Positions 33,211 to 42,564 are shown, numbered from the stretch's first letter. The stretch: 64,000 bases of DNA from Massilia endophytica (GCF_021165955.1 NZ_CP088952.1:4650001-4714000); one strand, 5' to 3'. Translations and numbers: made by a program. The notes: generated by a model from the sequence alone, not told the origin.

Positions 33211-33228
33211 TTGTCTTTGAAAAGACAA
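33211..33228. promoter_or_regulatory. Candidate operator of the Crp/Fnr regulator
   Basis: TTGTCTT-TGAA-AAGACAA, a perfect inverted repeat with seven-base arms and a four-base spacer, the size and geometry of Crp/Fnr sites (compare FNR TTGAT-N4-ATCAA). It is centred about 39 bases before the regulator start and 103 bases before the acyl-CoA ligase start. Confidence 0.65.
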
Positions 33229-33322
33229 CCATGCCGGAATAGTCACGCTACTATCATCCCACAAACGCTTGCTGGCTCAGAAAAATCATATAGCGCCCCA
33301 ATGAAGGGCAGAGGAGACACTG

Positions 33323-35269
33323 GTGCAGACTGACGGACTCACTTTCCCCCGCATGCTGCTGCGGCACGGCGAGGAAAGGCCGCACAAGCCGGCGTTCCGC
33401 GAAAAATATCTCGGCATCTGGCAGACCTGGACCTGGTCGCAAGTCAACGAGGAAGTGCGTGCCCTGGCCTGCGGCCTGGCGGCACTCGGCTTCCAGCGCG
33501 GCATGAACCTGGCCATCATCGGCGACAACCGCCCGCGCCTTTACTGGTCGATGCTGGCCGCACAGGCCCTGGGCGGCGTGCCCGTTCCCCTTTACCAGGA
33601 CGCGCCAGCGGCGGACATGAGCTATGTGCTGGAGAACGCCGAAATCCATTTCGCCGTGGTGGAGGACCAGGAGCAGGTGGACAAGCTGCTGGAGCTGAAG
33701 GAAAGCTATCCCGGCATCGCCCATATCGCCTACGATGACGAGCGCGGCATGCGCCACTACACCCAGCGCGAGCTGGTGTCCTTCGCGGCATTGCAGGAAG
33801 CGGGCCGCGCCTACGACAAGGCCAATCCCGGCTTCTACGAAGGCGCCATCCAGGCAGGCAAGCCCTCGGATAACGCCATCATCCTGTATACCTCGGGCAC
33901 GACGGGCAAGCCGAAAGGGGTGTGCCAGACCCACGCCGCGCTCATGGCGGCAGGTACGGGCGGCGTGGGCTTCGAACAGCTGACGGATGCGGAGAACGTG
34001 CTCTCCTACCTGCCCATGGCATGGGTGGGCGACTGCCTGTTCTCCTTTGCCCAGGCCATGACGGCGGGCTTCACGGTGAACTGTCCCGAATCATCAGACA
34101 CGGTGATGAACGACCTGCGCGAGATCGGCCCCACCTATTACTTCGCACCGCCGCGCATCTTCGAGAACATGCTGACCCAGGTCATGATACGCATGGAGGA
34201 CGCGGGCAGCATCAAGCGCCGTATGTTCCATCACTTCATGGAGGTAGCGCGCCGCTGCGGGGCAGAGATTTTGGACGGCAAGCCCGTTGCGCTCTCCGAC
34301 CGCATCGCCTACGCCATCGGCTCCGTGCTGGTGTACGGGCCGCTGAAGAATGTGCTGGGCATGTCGCGCGTGCGTGTGGCCTATACCGCGGGCGCGGCCA
34401 TCGGACCGGACCTGTTCCGCTTTTACCGCTCCATTGGCGTGAACCTGAAACAGTTCTACGGCTCCACCGAAACCTGCGCCTATATCTGCCTGCAGCCCGA
34501 TGGCCAGATCAAGTTCGACAGCGTGGGCCTGCCCGCGCCCGGCGTGGACGTGCAGTTGGCGCCGAACGGCGAGGTGCTGGTGAAATCTCCCACCCTCATG
34601 GACTGCTATTACAAGCGCCCCGACGCGACCAGCGAAGCCATCGACGCCAACGGCTACTTCCACACGGGCGATGCGGGCGTGTTCGACCAGGATGGCCACC
34701 TGCGCATCATTGACCGCGCGGCGGACGTGGGCAAGATGAACAGCGGGGCCATCTTCGCGCCGAACTATATCGAGAACAAGCTGAAGTTCTTCCCCTTCAT
34801 TAAGGAGGCCGTCGCCTTCGGCAACCAGCGCGACCAGGTCTGCGCCTTCATCAACATCGACATGGAGGCCGTGGGCAACTGGGCCGAGCGGCGCGGCATC
34901 GCCTATTCCGGCTACACCGATCTTGCGGCCCTGCCGCAGACCTATGAGCTGGTGCAGGAATGCGTGGAGAAAGTGAATGCGGACTTGGCCAGCGAAGCGC
35001 TGATGGGCGAAACCCAGATCCACCGCTTCCTGGTGCTGCACAAGGAGCTCGATCCGGACGACGACGAGCTGACCCGCACGCGCAAGGTGCGCCGCAAGTT
35101 CATCGAGCAGAAGTACGGTGTGCTCATCGATGCGCTCTACAGCGGCAAACCGTCGCAATATATCGAAACGCAGGTGAAGTTCGAGGACGGCCGCACCGGC
35201 CTGGTGGCGGCGGACCTGCGCATCGCCGACAGCAAAACCTTCCCTGTCGTGGCGCGGCAGGCGGCATGA
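33323..35269 (+). CDS. AMP-forming acyl-CoA ligase (long-chain fatty acid type)
   Basis: A 648-residue ANL-superfamily enzyme that activates a carboxylic acid to its CoA thioester through an acyl-adenylate. The start is GTG at 33323 with GAGGAG seven bases upstream. P-loop YTSGTTGKPKGV (about 192), YGSTETCAY for the A5 motif, and HTGDAGVFDQDGHLRIIDRAADV with the hinge are complete, and KVRRKF near the end holds the catalytic lysine region. Length suits bacterial long-chain or bile-acid-type ligases. It is first in an operon with a branched-chain-type ABC importer, overlapping the ATPase start by four bases, so the imported solute is probably its substrate. Confidence 0.9.
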   Translation: MQTDGLTFPRMLLRHGEERPHKPAFREKYLGIWQTWTWSQVNEEVRALACGLAALGFQRGMNLAIIGDNRPRLYWSMLAAQALGGVPVPLYQDAPAADMSYVLENAEIHFAVVEDQEQVDKLLELKESYPGIAHIAYDDERGMRHYTQRELVSFAALQEAGRAYDKANPGFYEGAIQAGKPSDNAIILYTSGTTGKPKGVCQTHAALMAAGTGGVGFEQLTDAENVLSYLPMAWVGDCLFSFAQAMTAGFTVNCPESSDTVMNDLREIGPTYYFAPPRIFENMLTQVMIRMEDAGSIKRRMFHHFMEVARRCGAEILDGKPVALSDRIAYAIGSVLVYGPLKNVLGMSRVRVAYTAGAAIGPDLFRFYRSIGVNLKQFYGSTETCAYICLQPDGQIKFDSVGLPAPGVDVQLAPNGEVLVKSPTLMDCYYKRPDATSEAIDANGYFHTGDAGVFDQDGHLRIIDRAADVGKMNSGAIFAPNYIENKLKFFPFIKEAVAFGNQRDQVCAFINIDMEAVGNWAERRGIAYSGYTDLAALPQTYELVQECVEKVNADLASEALMGETQIHRFLVLHKELDPDDDELTRTRKVRRKFIEQKYGVLIDALYSGKPSQYIETQVKFEDGRTGLVAADLRIADSKTFPVVARQAA

Positions 35270-36099
35270 GCGAGGACGACAGCATGCAAATGAACGAACC
35301 TGGGGCGCATTTCGGCACGGGGCGCCAGATCGGCCCCGTGATCCTGGATCTGCGCAATATCTCGCTCTCCTTCGGCGGCGTGAAGGCGCTCACCAATATT
35401 TCCTTCGACGTGCGCGAGCACGAGATCCGCGCCATCATCGGCCCGAACGGAGCGGGCAAGAGCTCGATGCTGAACGTGATCAATGGCGTGTACCGTCCGC
35501 AGCAGGGCGAAATCATCTACCGCGGCGAGCACCGCAAGGGAATGGATTGCTATGCGGCCGCCAAATCCGGCATCGCACGCACCTTCCAGAACATCGCGCT
35601 GTTCAAGGGCATGACGGTGCTGGACAACATCATGACCGGCCGTAACCTGAAGATGAAGTCCAACTTCCTCATGCAGGCCCTGTACTGGGGACCGGCGCGG
35701 CGCGAGGAGATCGAGCACCGCAAGAAGGCGGAGGAGATCATCGACTTCCTGGAGATCCAGCATATCCGCAAGACGCCCGTCGGCCGCCTGCCCTATGGCC
35801 TGCAGAAGCGCGTGGAGCTGGGCCGCGCCCTTGCTGCCGAGCCGCAGATCCTGCTGCTCGATGAGCCGATGGCGGGCATGAATGTCGAAGAAAAGCAGGA
35901 CATGTGCCGCTTCATCCTCGATGTGAATGACCAGTTCGGCACCACCATCGTGCTGATCGAGCACGATATGGGCGTGGTGATGGATATCTCGGACCGCGTC
36001 GTGGTGCTCGACTACGGCAAGAAGATTGGGGACGGCACGCCGGACGAGGTGCGCGGCAACCAGGATGTGATCAACGCCTATCTCGGAGTGGCGCACTAA
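35266..36099 (+). CDS. Branched-chain-type ABC importer ATPase, LivG type
   Basis: A 277-residue ATPase. Walker A is IIGPNGAGKSSMLN, signature LPYGLQKRVELGRAL (LivG-type variant of LSGGQ), Walker B ILLLDEPMAGM and switch His in LIEHDMGVVM. The LivG-specific insertion with ARTFQNIALFKGMTVLDNIMTGR is present. It powers the importer with the LivF-type ATPase at 39451. Its start overlaps the ligase stop and its stop directly abuts the LivH-type start, so the three are tightly coupled. Confidence 0.95.
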   Translation: MSEDDSMQMNEPGAHFGTGRQIGPVILDLRNISLSFGGVKALTNISFDVREHEIRAIIGPNGAGKSSMLNVINGVYRPQQGEIIYRGEHRKGMDCYAAAKSGIARTFQNIALFKGMTVLDNIMTGRNLKMKSNFLMQALYWGPARREEIEHRKKAEEIIDFLEIQHIRKTPVGRLPYGLQKRVELGRALAAEPQILLLDEPMAGMNVEEKQDMCRFILDVNDQFGTTIVLIEHDMGVVMDISDRVVVLDYGKKIGDGTPDEVRGNQDVINAYLGVAH

Positions 36100-37002
36100 A
36101 TGGATATCAATTTCTTCTTCGAGGTGCTGATCGGCGGCCTGCTCTCGGGCGTGATGTATGCGCTGGTGGCCATCGGTTTTGTGCTGATCTACAAGGCGTC
36201 GGGCGTCTTCAATTTCGCCCAGGGCGCCATGGTGTTCTTCGCGGCCCTCACCTGCGTGGGCCTGATGGACAAATTCGGCATGCCGCTCTGGCTGGCGATT
36301 CCCGCCACCATCGTCGCCATGATCATTCTCGGCATCGCCATCGAACGCGTAGTGCTGCGGCCCCTCGTGAACCAGCCCGAGATCACGCTCTTCATGGCCA
36401 CCATCGGCCTCGCCTTCTTCCTCGAAGGCCTGGCCCAGCTGATCTGGGACTCGCAGGTGCACAAGCTGGAACTGCCCATCGAGGACGTGCCGCTGCAGTA
36501 CCTGATGGACAAGTTCAACATCATCGTGTCGCAGTTCGATGTGGTGGCGGCCGCCATCTGCGGTCTCATGGTCATTGTTCTGGCCCTCATGTTCGCCTAC
36601 ACGAAGGTGGGCCGAGCCCTGCGCGCCGTGGCGGACGACCACCAGGCCGCGCTTGCCGTGGGCATTCCCCTGCAGCGCATCTGGGCCGTGCTGTGGGCCG
36701 TGGCCGGGCTGGTGGCCCTGGTGGCAGGCATGTTGTGGGGCGCGCGCAATGGCGTGCAGTTCGCGCTGACATTCATCGCGCTCAAGGCCCTGCCGGTGCT
36801 GATCCTGGGCGGCTTCACCTCGGTGCCGGGCGCCATTGTGGGCGGCCTGATTATCGGCGCCTCCGAGAAGCTGGCCGAGGTGTATATCGGCCCGCACGTC
36901 GGCGGCGGCATCGAGGGCTGGTTCCCTTACGTGCTGGCGCTCCTGTTCCTGCTGGTGCGCCCCGAAGGGCTGTTCGGCGAAAAAATCATCCGGAGGATCT
37001 GA
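36100..37002 (+). CDS. Branched-chain-type ABC importer permease, LivH type
   Basis: A 300-residue inner-membrane permease with about eight segments. GLLSGVMYALVAIGFVLIYKASGVFNFAQGAMVFF is the LivH signature, and the C-terminal half carries the EAA-like loop VGRALRAVADDHQAALAVGIPLQRIWAVLWAVAG that touches the ATPase. No gap separates it from the LivG-type gene. Confidence 0.95.
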   Translation: MDINFFFEVLIGGLLSGVMYALVAIGFVLIYKASGVFNFAQGAMVFFAALTCVGLMDKFGMPLWLAIPATIVAMIILGIAIERVVLRPLVNQPEITLFMATIGLAFFLEGLAQLIWDSQVHKLELPIEDVPLQYLMDKFNIIVSQFDVVAAAICGLMVIVLALMFAYTKVGRALRAVADDHQAALAVGIPLQRIWAVLWAVAGLVALVAGMLWGARNGVQFALTFIALKALPVLILGGFTSVPGAIVGGLIIGASEKLAEVYIGPHVGGGIEGWFPYVLALLFLLVRPEGLFGEKIIRRI

Positions 37003-37005
37003 AGC

Positions 37006-38064
37006 ATGTTCTATCGTGAAGCCGGGCAGTTCAAGACCAGCTATGAGGCCGATGGCCAGATCCTGCCCATCCGGCAGGACCGCATTGCGCTTATCGCCAC
37101 CATCGCCCTCGCGCTGCTGGTGCTCCCAACGTTCGCCACGCCCTATATGCTGTCGGCGATCCTGATTCCCTTCCTGATCTTCTCGCTGGCGGCGCTCGGC
37201 CTGAATATCCTTACCGGCTACGCGGGCCAGCTTTCGCTGGGCACCGCCGCCTTCATGGCCGTAGGGGCCTTCTCGGCCTGGAACTTCGTGGCCCGCGTGC
37301 CGGGCATTCCCATGCTGCTGGCCTTCGTGCTGGGAGGACTCTGCGCAGCCGCCGTGGGCATCGCCTTCGGCCTGCCGTCCTTGCGCATCCGCGGCTTCTA
37401 CCTCGCCGCCTCCACGCTGGCCACGCAGTTCTTCGTGGTGTGGTGCCTCACCAAAATCACCTGGCTCACCGGCGGTTCCGCATCCGGCGTGATCACGGCG
37501 CAGAAGATCGAGATTCTCGGCTACGCCTTCGATACGCCGGAACGCAAATACGTGCTGGTGCTGGTGGTGGTCGCCCTCATGGCGCTGCTGGCCAAGAACA
37601 TGGTGCGCTCGAACGTGGGCCGCTCCTGGATGGCGGTGCGCGACATGGATGTGGCGGCGGAGGTCATCGGCTTCCGCCTGATGCGCACCAAGCTGCTGGC
37701 CTTCGCGGTGAGCTCCTTCTATTGCGGCGTGGCGGGCGCGCTGTATGCCTTCGCCTACCTCGGCACGGTGGAGCCGGAGGCCTACAACCTGGACCTCTCC
37801 TTCCGCATCCTCTTCATGATCATCATCGGCGGCGTGGGCTCCATTCTCGGCTCCTTCCTCGGCGCGGCCTTTATCGTGCTGCTGCCGGTGTTCCTGAACA
37901 TTCTGGCGCACAGCCTTTCCCTGCCCACCAGCGTCGCCTCCAATCTGGAGCTCATGGTGTTCGGGTCCCTGATTATTTTCTTCCTGATCGTGGAACCTCA
38001 CGGTCTGGCGCGTTTGTGGCAAATCGGTAAAGAGAAGCTTCGTCTGTGGCCCTTCCCCCACTAA
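37006..38064 (+). CDS. Branched-chain-type ABC importer permease, LivM type
   Basis: A 352-residue permease with about ten membrane segments. NILTGYAGQLSLGTAAFMAVGAF and the coupling loop VGRSWMAVRDMDVAAEVIGFRLMRTKLLAFAVSSFYCGVAGALYAF are LivM hallmarks. It follows the LivH-type gene by three bases, with GGAGGATC as ribosome site, and pairs with it to form the transmembrane channel. Confidence 0.95.
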   Translation: MFYREAGQFKTSYEADGQILPIRQDRIALIATIALALLVLPTFATPYMLSAILIPFLIFSLAALGLNILTGYAGQLSLGTAAFMAVGAFSAWNFVARVPGIPMLLAFVLGGLCAAAVGIAFGLPSLRIRGFYLAASTLATQFFVVWCLTKITWLTGGSASGVITAQKIEILGYAFDTPERKYVLVLVVVALMALLAKNMVRSNVGRSWMAVRDMDVAAEVIGFRLMRTKLLAFAVSSFYCGVAGALYAFAYLGTVEPEAYNLDLSFRILFMIIIGGVGSILGSFLGAAFIVLLPVFLNILAHSLSLPTSVASNLELMVFGSLIIFFLIVEPHGLARLWQIGKEKLRLWPFPH

Positions 38065-38093
38065 GGCACATAACAACCTCATAAGGAGACAAT

Positions 38094-39401
38094 ATGAAAG
38101 CTCTGAAATCCCTGGTCATCGGCGCCGCGCTGCTTGGCAGCCTCGCCTCGGCCGCCGCACAGGCCCAGGAACAGTTCGTGGCCCTGCCCTCCTACCGCGT
38201 GGGACCTTACGCCTCCGGCGGCTCGGGCTTCTACGGCGGCATCATCGACTACTTCAACCTGGTCAACGCCAGCGGCGGCGTGAACGGCGTGAAGATCGCC
38301 TGGGAAGAGTGCGAAACCGAATACAACCCTTCGCGCGGCGTGGAGTGCTATGAACGCCTGAAAACCAGCCATGGCGGCGCCACCCTGGTGGAGCCGCTGT
38401 CCACCGGCATCGCCTACGGTATTCTGGACCGCATCCCGCAGGACAAGATTCCGATGACGATGCTGGGCTACGGCCGCTCGGACGCGGCCAACGGCAAGGT
38501 CTTCCCCTATGTCTTCCCGCTCATCTCCAGCTACTGGAGCCAAGCGGCCGCCATGATCAAGTACCTGGGCGACAAGAATGGCGGCGTGGCCAAGCTGAAA
38601 GGCAAGAAGATCGTGCACCTCTATCACGACTCCGCCTTCGGCAAGGAGCCGCTGCCGGTGCTGGAGGCGCTGGCCGCCCAGCATGGTTTTGAACTGATCA
38701 AGATTCCTGTCGCGCCACCGGGCAGCGAACAGCAGGCGCAGTGGCTGCAGATCCGCCAGGCGCGTCCCGACCACGTCATCCTGTGGGGCTGGGGCGTGAT
38801 GAACTCCGTCGCCATCAAGACCGCGCAGCGCAACGGCTTCCCGCGCGAGAAGATCCTCGGCGTGTGGTGGGCGGGCTCGGAGGAGGACACCGTGCCGTCC
38901 GGCGATGCCGCCAAGGGCTATACCGCCATGTCCTTCAACACGCCGGGCAACTACCCGGTGCTGGATAACATCCGCAAGACCGTGTATGCGGGCGGCAAGG
39001 GCAACCTGCAGGACCAGTCGCGCATCGGCTCCGTGTACCACATGCGCGGCGTGACCGCCGGCATCCTGTTTGTGGAAGCCATGCGTACCGCGCAGGCGAA
39101 ATTCGGCAAGGGCAAACCCGTCACCGGCGAACAGCTGCGCTGGGGCCTGGAGAACCTGAACATCGATGCGGCGCGCCAGAAGGAAATCGGCGCCACCAAT
39201 ATGTTCCCGACCGTGAAGACTTCGTGCGAAGACCACGAAGGCTCGGGCGCCGTGAAAGTGCAGCAGTGGGACGGCAAGAAGTGGGTGCCGATCACGCCGA
39301 ACTGGATCGTGGGCGACCGCGCCCTGGTGCGCAAGCTGGTGGAAGAGTCCTCCAACAAGTACGCCGAAGAGAAGAAGATCACCCCCGCCTGCATGAAGTA
39401 A
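38094..39401 (+). CDS. ABC importer solute-binding protein, branched-chain/aromatic type
   Basis: A 435-residue periplasmic binding protein with a signal peptide (KALKSLVIGAALLGSLASAAAQA). FVALPSYRVGPYASGGSGFYGGIIDYFNLVNASGG marks the type I periplasmic fold. It is longer than classical LivK, a feature of the group seen with CoA-ligase-linked importers for aromatic or fatty acids; ligand is not readable. AAGGAGA is a strong ribosome site. A ten-pair hairpin follows the stop, suggesting its message is stabilised so that it is made in excess of the membrane components. Confidence 0.9.
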   Translation: MKALKSLVIGAALLGSLASAAAQAQEQFVALPSYRVGPYASGGSGFYGGIIDYFNLVNASGGVNGVKIAWEECETEYNPSRGVECYERLKTSHGGATLVEPLSTGIAYGILDRIPQDKIPMTMLGYGRSDAANGKVFPYVFPLISSYWSQAAAMIKYLGDKNGGVAKLKGKKIVHLYHDSAFGKEPLPVLEALAAQHGFELIKIPVAPPGSEQQAQWLQIRQARPDHVILWGWGVMNSVAIKTAQRNGFPREKILGVWWAGSEEDTVPSGDAAKGYTAMSFNTPGNYPVLDNIRKTVYAGGKGNLQDQSRIGSVYHMRGVTAGILFVEAMRTAQAKFGKGKPVTGEQLRWGLENLNIDAARQKEIGATNMFPTVKTSCEDHEGSGAVKVQQWDGKKWVPITPNWIVGDRALVRKLVEESSNKYAEEKKITPACMK

Positions 39402-39408
39402 GCAACCT

Positions 39409-39435
39409 GCCCGCGCAGCCTTGCGCTGCGCGGGC
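39409..39435 (+). other. Intercistronic hairpin after the binding-protein gene
   Basis: GCCCGCGCAG, seven-base loop, CTGCGCGGGC. It begins 7 bases after the binding-protein stop and ends 15 bases before the next ATPase start. No U run follows, so it most likely protects the upstream message or attenuates the downstream genes, as in other binding-protein operons. Confidence 0.65.
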
Positions 39436-39450
39436 GCTACGGACAAGACC

Positions 39451-40260
39451 ATGACCACAACGCCTTATCTGTCGGTGAACAATATCGAGGTGATCTACGA
39501 TCACGTGATCCTCGTGCTCAAGGGCGTTTCGCTCGAAGTCCCGCAAGGGAAGATCGTGGCCCTGCTGGGTGCGAACGGTGCGGGCAAGTCGACCACGCTG
39601 AAGACCATCTCCACCCTTCTGCGCGGCGAACGGGGCGACGTGACCAAGGGCGAAGTGCAGTTCAAGGGGGAACGCATCGACCAGCTCACACCCAATGAGC
39701 TGGTGAGGCGCGGCCTGTCGCAAGTGATGGAAGGAAGGCACTGCTTCGGCCACCTCACGATCGAGGAGAACCTGCTGACGGGCGCCTACACGCGCAAGGC
39801 CTCGCGCGCCGAGCTGCGCGAGTCGCTGGACAAGGTCTATCACTACTTCCCGCGCCTGAAGGAGCGCCGCGCCAGCCAGGCGGGCTACACCTCGGGCGGC
39901 GAGCAGCAGATGTGCGCAATCGGGCGCGCGCTGATGGCGCGGCCTTCCATGATCCTGCTGGACGAGCCTTCCATGGGCATCGCGCCGCAGATCGTGGACG
40001 AAATCTTCAGCATCGTGAAAGACCTGAACACGAAGGAAAACGTGTCCTTCCTGCTCGCCGAGCAGAACACCAACGTGGCCCTGCGCTACGCTGACTTCGG
40101 CTACATCCTGGAGAACGGACGGGTGGTGATGGAAGGCGAGGCCACGGAACTGGCCAACAACGAAGACGTGAAGGAGTTCTATCTCGGTGTATCCGGCGCC
40201 GGGCGCAAGAGCTTCCGCGACATGAAATTCTACCGCCGCCGCAAACGCTGGCTGGCCTGA
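39451..40260 (+). CDS. Branched-chain-type ABC importer ATPase, LivF type
   Basis: A 269-residue ATPase. Walker A LLGANGAGKSTTLK, signature TSGGEQQMCAIGRAL, Walker B ILLDEPSMGIAP and switch region LLAEQNTNVALRYADFGYILENGR. The C-terminal tail after LGVSGAGRKSFRDMKFYRRRKRW is longer than in standard LivF. It completes the importer: two permeases, two ATPases and one binding protein. Confidence 0.95.
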   Translation: MTTTPYLSVNNIEVIYDHVILVLKGVSLEVPQGKIVALLGANGAGKSTTLKTISTLLRGERGDVTKGEVQFKGERIDQLTPNELVRRGLSQVMEGRHCFGHLTIEENLLTGAYTRKASRAELRESLDKVYHYFPRLKERRASQAGYTSGGEQQMCAIGRALMARPSMILLDEPSMGIAPQIVDEIFSIVKDLNTKENVSFLLAEQNTNVALRYADFGYILENGRVVMEGEATELANNEDVKEFYLGVSGAGRKSFRDMKFYRRRKRWLA

Positions 40261-40267
40261 GCTGCAC

Positions 40268-40621
40268 ATGAACCTGAACAAAGCAAAGCAAGTATGCCGG
40301 AGCCTTCCCGGCACGACGGAAGACATCAAATGGGGCGCGGACCTCGTGTTCTCGGTTGGCGGCAAGATGTTCGCCGCCATGGGCGCTGGGGACGATGCCA
40401 CGAGCATCAGCTTCAAGGTGGATGACGACCGCGTCCTCGAGCTCACGGACCGTCCCGGCATCATTCCAGCGCCGTATCTCGCGCGGGTGAAGTGGGTGAT
40501 GATCGAGGACCTCAAGGCCGTGAGCGACGCGGAAGCGGCCGAACTGCTGCGCCGCTCGCACGAGCTGGTGTTCTCCAGGCTGACGAAGAAACTGCAACGC
40601 GAAATTCTGGGAGAGGCATGA
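40268..40621 (+). CDS. MmcQ/YjbR family protein
   Basis: A 117-residue CyaY-like-fold protein: ICRSLPGTTEDIKWGADLVFSVGGKMFAAM is represented as VCRSLPGTTEDIKWG and VFSVGGKMFAAM, followed by PGIIPAPYLARVKWVMIEDL and a C-terminal helix. The family is called DNA-binding by analogy only. It sits 8 bases after the LivF-type gene and its stop overlaps the next start, so it is part of the operon despite having no obvious transport role. Confidence 0.88.
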   Translation: MNLNKAKQVCRSLPGTTEDIKWGADLVFSVGGKMFAAMGAGDDATSISFKVDDDRVLELTDRPGIIPAPYLARVKWVMIEDLKAVSDAEAAELLRRSHELVFSRLTKKLQREILGEA

Positions 40622-41874
40622 TGCCTGAAACTCTCGACCATCTCGAAACGCGCGATCCCGCGCAGCGCGAGCGCGAGCTGATGCAGCGCCTGCCGCAGCT
40701 GGTGGCGCAGGCCAAGCGTGCGCCCGGCTGGGCGCGCATCCTGGGCGATATCGACGCCTCCTCCATCACCAGCCGCGAAGCGCTGGCGCGCCTGCCGGTC
40801 ACGCGCAAATCCGAACTGAAAGGCCTGCAGCAGCAGGACAAGCCCTTCGGCGGGCTCACGAGCACGCCGCCGCGCGAGCTTTCGCGCATCTACATGTCGC
40901 CCGGGCCGATCTACGATGCCGAAGGCCGTTCGAAGGACTGGTGGCGCTTCTCGCGGCCCATGTACGCGGCCGGCGTGCGCGCGGGCGGGCTGCTGCAGAA
41001 CTGCTTCTCCTACCACTTCACGCCCGCCGCCTTCATGGTGGAAGCGGGTGCGGCGCAGCTGGGCTGCACGGTCATCCCCGCTGGCAGCGGACAGACGGAG
41101 ATGCAGGTGCAGGCCATGGCCGACCTGAAGCCGGACACTTACGTCGGCACGCCGTCCTTCCTCAAGATCATCATCGAGAAGGCGCGCGAAATGGGCGCGG
41201 ACATCAGCAGCGTGAAACGCGCCATGGTAAGCGCCGAGGCGCTGCCGGATTCGCTGCGCCGCTGGTTCGCCGAGCATGGCGTGACCGACGTGATCCAGAC
41301 GTATGCATCGGCGGACCTGGGCAACATCGCCTACGAAACCCGCAGCAACGGCCAGCTCAATCCCGGCATGGTGCTGGACGAAGACGTGATTCTCGAAATC
41401 GTGCGGCCGGGCTCAGGCGATCCCCTGCCGCCGGGCGAGGTGGGCGAGGTGGTGGTGACCGTGTTCAGTCCGGACTACCCGCTGATCCGCTTCGGCACGG
41501 GCGACCTTTCCGCCATCATGACCGATGCGGCGCCCTCCCCCTGCGGCCGCACCAACACGCGCATCCGCGGCTGGATGGGCCGCGCCGACCAGACCACCAA
41601 GGTGCGCGCCATGTTCGTGCATCCGTCGCAGGTGAACGAGGTGGTGCGGCGCCACCCGGAGATCGTCAAGGGACGCCTGGTTGTCACCGGCACCATCGCG
41701 GACGAGACCATGACGCTGCACTGCGAGGTGGACGATCCCGGCGCGCAGGACGCCAGCCGCATCGTTGCCACGATCCGCGAGGTGACGAAGCTGCGCGGCG
41801 AGGTGCAGTTCGTGGCCCGGGGCGCTCTGCCAAATGACGGCAAGATCATCGACGATGCGCGCGATTACAGCTAG
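40621..41874 (+). CDS. Phenylacetate-CoA-ligase-like (PaaK family) enzyme
   Basis: A 417-residue AMP-forming ligase of the PaaK group. The family opening (AQRERELMQRLPQLVAQAKRAPGW), MSPGPIYDAEGRSKDWWRFSRPMYAAGV, TYVGTPSFLKIIIEKA, the A5-like ASADLGNIAYETRS, and FGTGDLSAIM with GRADQTTKVRAMFVHP are present. The usual P-loop SSGTTG is degenerate (YMSPGPIYD), as in many PaaK-like proteins, so activity on phenylacetate is unproven. ATG at 40618 and 40621 are both possible; the second has better spacing from GGGAG. It is the second CoA ligase in this importer operon. Confidence 0.82.
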   Translation: MPETLDHLETRDPAQRERELMQRLPQLVAQAKRAPGWARILGDIDASSITSREALARLPVTRKSELKGLQQQDKPFGGLTSTPPRELSRIYMSPGPIYDAEGRSKDWWRFSRPMYAAGVRAGGLLQNCFSYHFTPAAFMVEAGAAQLGCTVIPAGSGQTEMQVQAMADLKPDTYVGTPSFLKIIIEKAREMGADISSVKRAMVSAEALPDSLRRWFAEHGVTDVIQTYASADLGNIAYETRSNGQLNPGMVLDEDVILEIVRPGSGDPLPPGEVGEVVVTVFSPDYPLIRFGTGDLSAIMTDAAPSPCGRTNTRIRGWMGRADQTTKVRAMFVHPSQVNEVVRRHPEIVKGRLVVTGTIADETMTLHCEVDDPGAQDASRIVATIREVTKLRGEVQFVARGALPNDGKIIDDARDYS

Positions 41875-41968
41875 ATAGCGCAGTGCGTTGCATAAACCCA
41901 ACCCCGCACTGCGGCCAGTGCGCGAATGGCGGATAATGGCGCCATTGTTCACTCGTTGTTGCGACACC

Positions 41969-42544
41969 ATGCAAGACTTTCACCACAACCGCGCCCGCGC
42001 CCTGCTGAAGAACGCCGAAGAGATCTTCGACCGCGAGGCCGTGCAATCGGCCGTCAGCGCCATGGCCGACACCCTGAATGCCCGTTTCGGCGGCGACGAG
42101 GAGTTCCCGCTGGTGCTCGGCGTGATGGGCGGCGCCGTGGTCTTCACCGGCAACCTGCTGCCGCAGCTGACCTTCCCGCTCGAATTCGACTACATCCACG
42201 TCACCCGCTACGGCGACGAAGACCGCGGCGGCGAGGTTGTGTGGAAAGTGATCCCGCGCCAGAACGTGGCCGGCCGCACCATCATCGTGCTGGACGACAT
42301 TCTGGACGAAGGCGAAACCCTGGCGCACGTGAAGCAGCGCCTGCTCGACATGGGCGCCAAGGAAGTGGTGATCGCCGTCTTCGCCGACAAGGACATCGGC
42401 AAGCGCAAGCCCGTGAAGGCCGACATCGTGGGCCTCACCATCCCCAACCGCTTCGTGGTGGGCTTCGGCATGGACGTCTACGGCTACTGGCGCAACCTGC
42501 CGGGCCTGTGGGCGATCAACCCCGAGGATCTCAGCGCCAGCTGA
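41969..42544 (+). CDS. hpt: Hypoxanthine-guanine phosphoribosyltransferase
   Basis: A 191-residue purine salvage enzyme that joins hypoxanthine or guanine to PRPP. The PRPP loop is IIVLDDILDEGETL, with GVMGGAVVF for the first loop and RFVVGFGMDVYGYWRNLPGLWAI for the purine-binding end. In-frame ATG codons at 41936 and 41969 both exist; I chose the second to fit the family's N-terminus. It is convergent with the nitronate monooxygenase gene. Confidence 0.9.
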   Translation: MQDFHHNRARALLKNAEEIFDREAVQSAVSAMADTLNARFGGDEEFPLVLGVMGGAVVFTGNLLPQLTFPLEFDYIHVTRYGDEDRGGEVVWKVIPRQNVAGRTIIVLDDILDEGETLAHVKQRLLDMGAKEVVIAVFADKDIGKRKPVKADIVGLTIPNRFVVGFGMDVYGYWRNLPGLWAINPEDLSAS

Positions 42545-42564
42545 ACGCCGGCGCCGCAGGCGGC

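Noticed and set aside
35137..38082. A 981-codon minus-strand open frame opposite the importer genes
   Set aside because: It lies antisense to four well-supported genes and has low-complexity His/Asp/Ala composition typical of antisense frames at high G+C.
39379..41277. A 632-codon minus-strand open frame opposite the LivF-type and PaaK-like genes
   Set aside because: Antisense shadow without ribosome site or family similarity.
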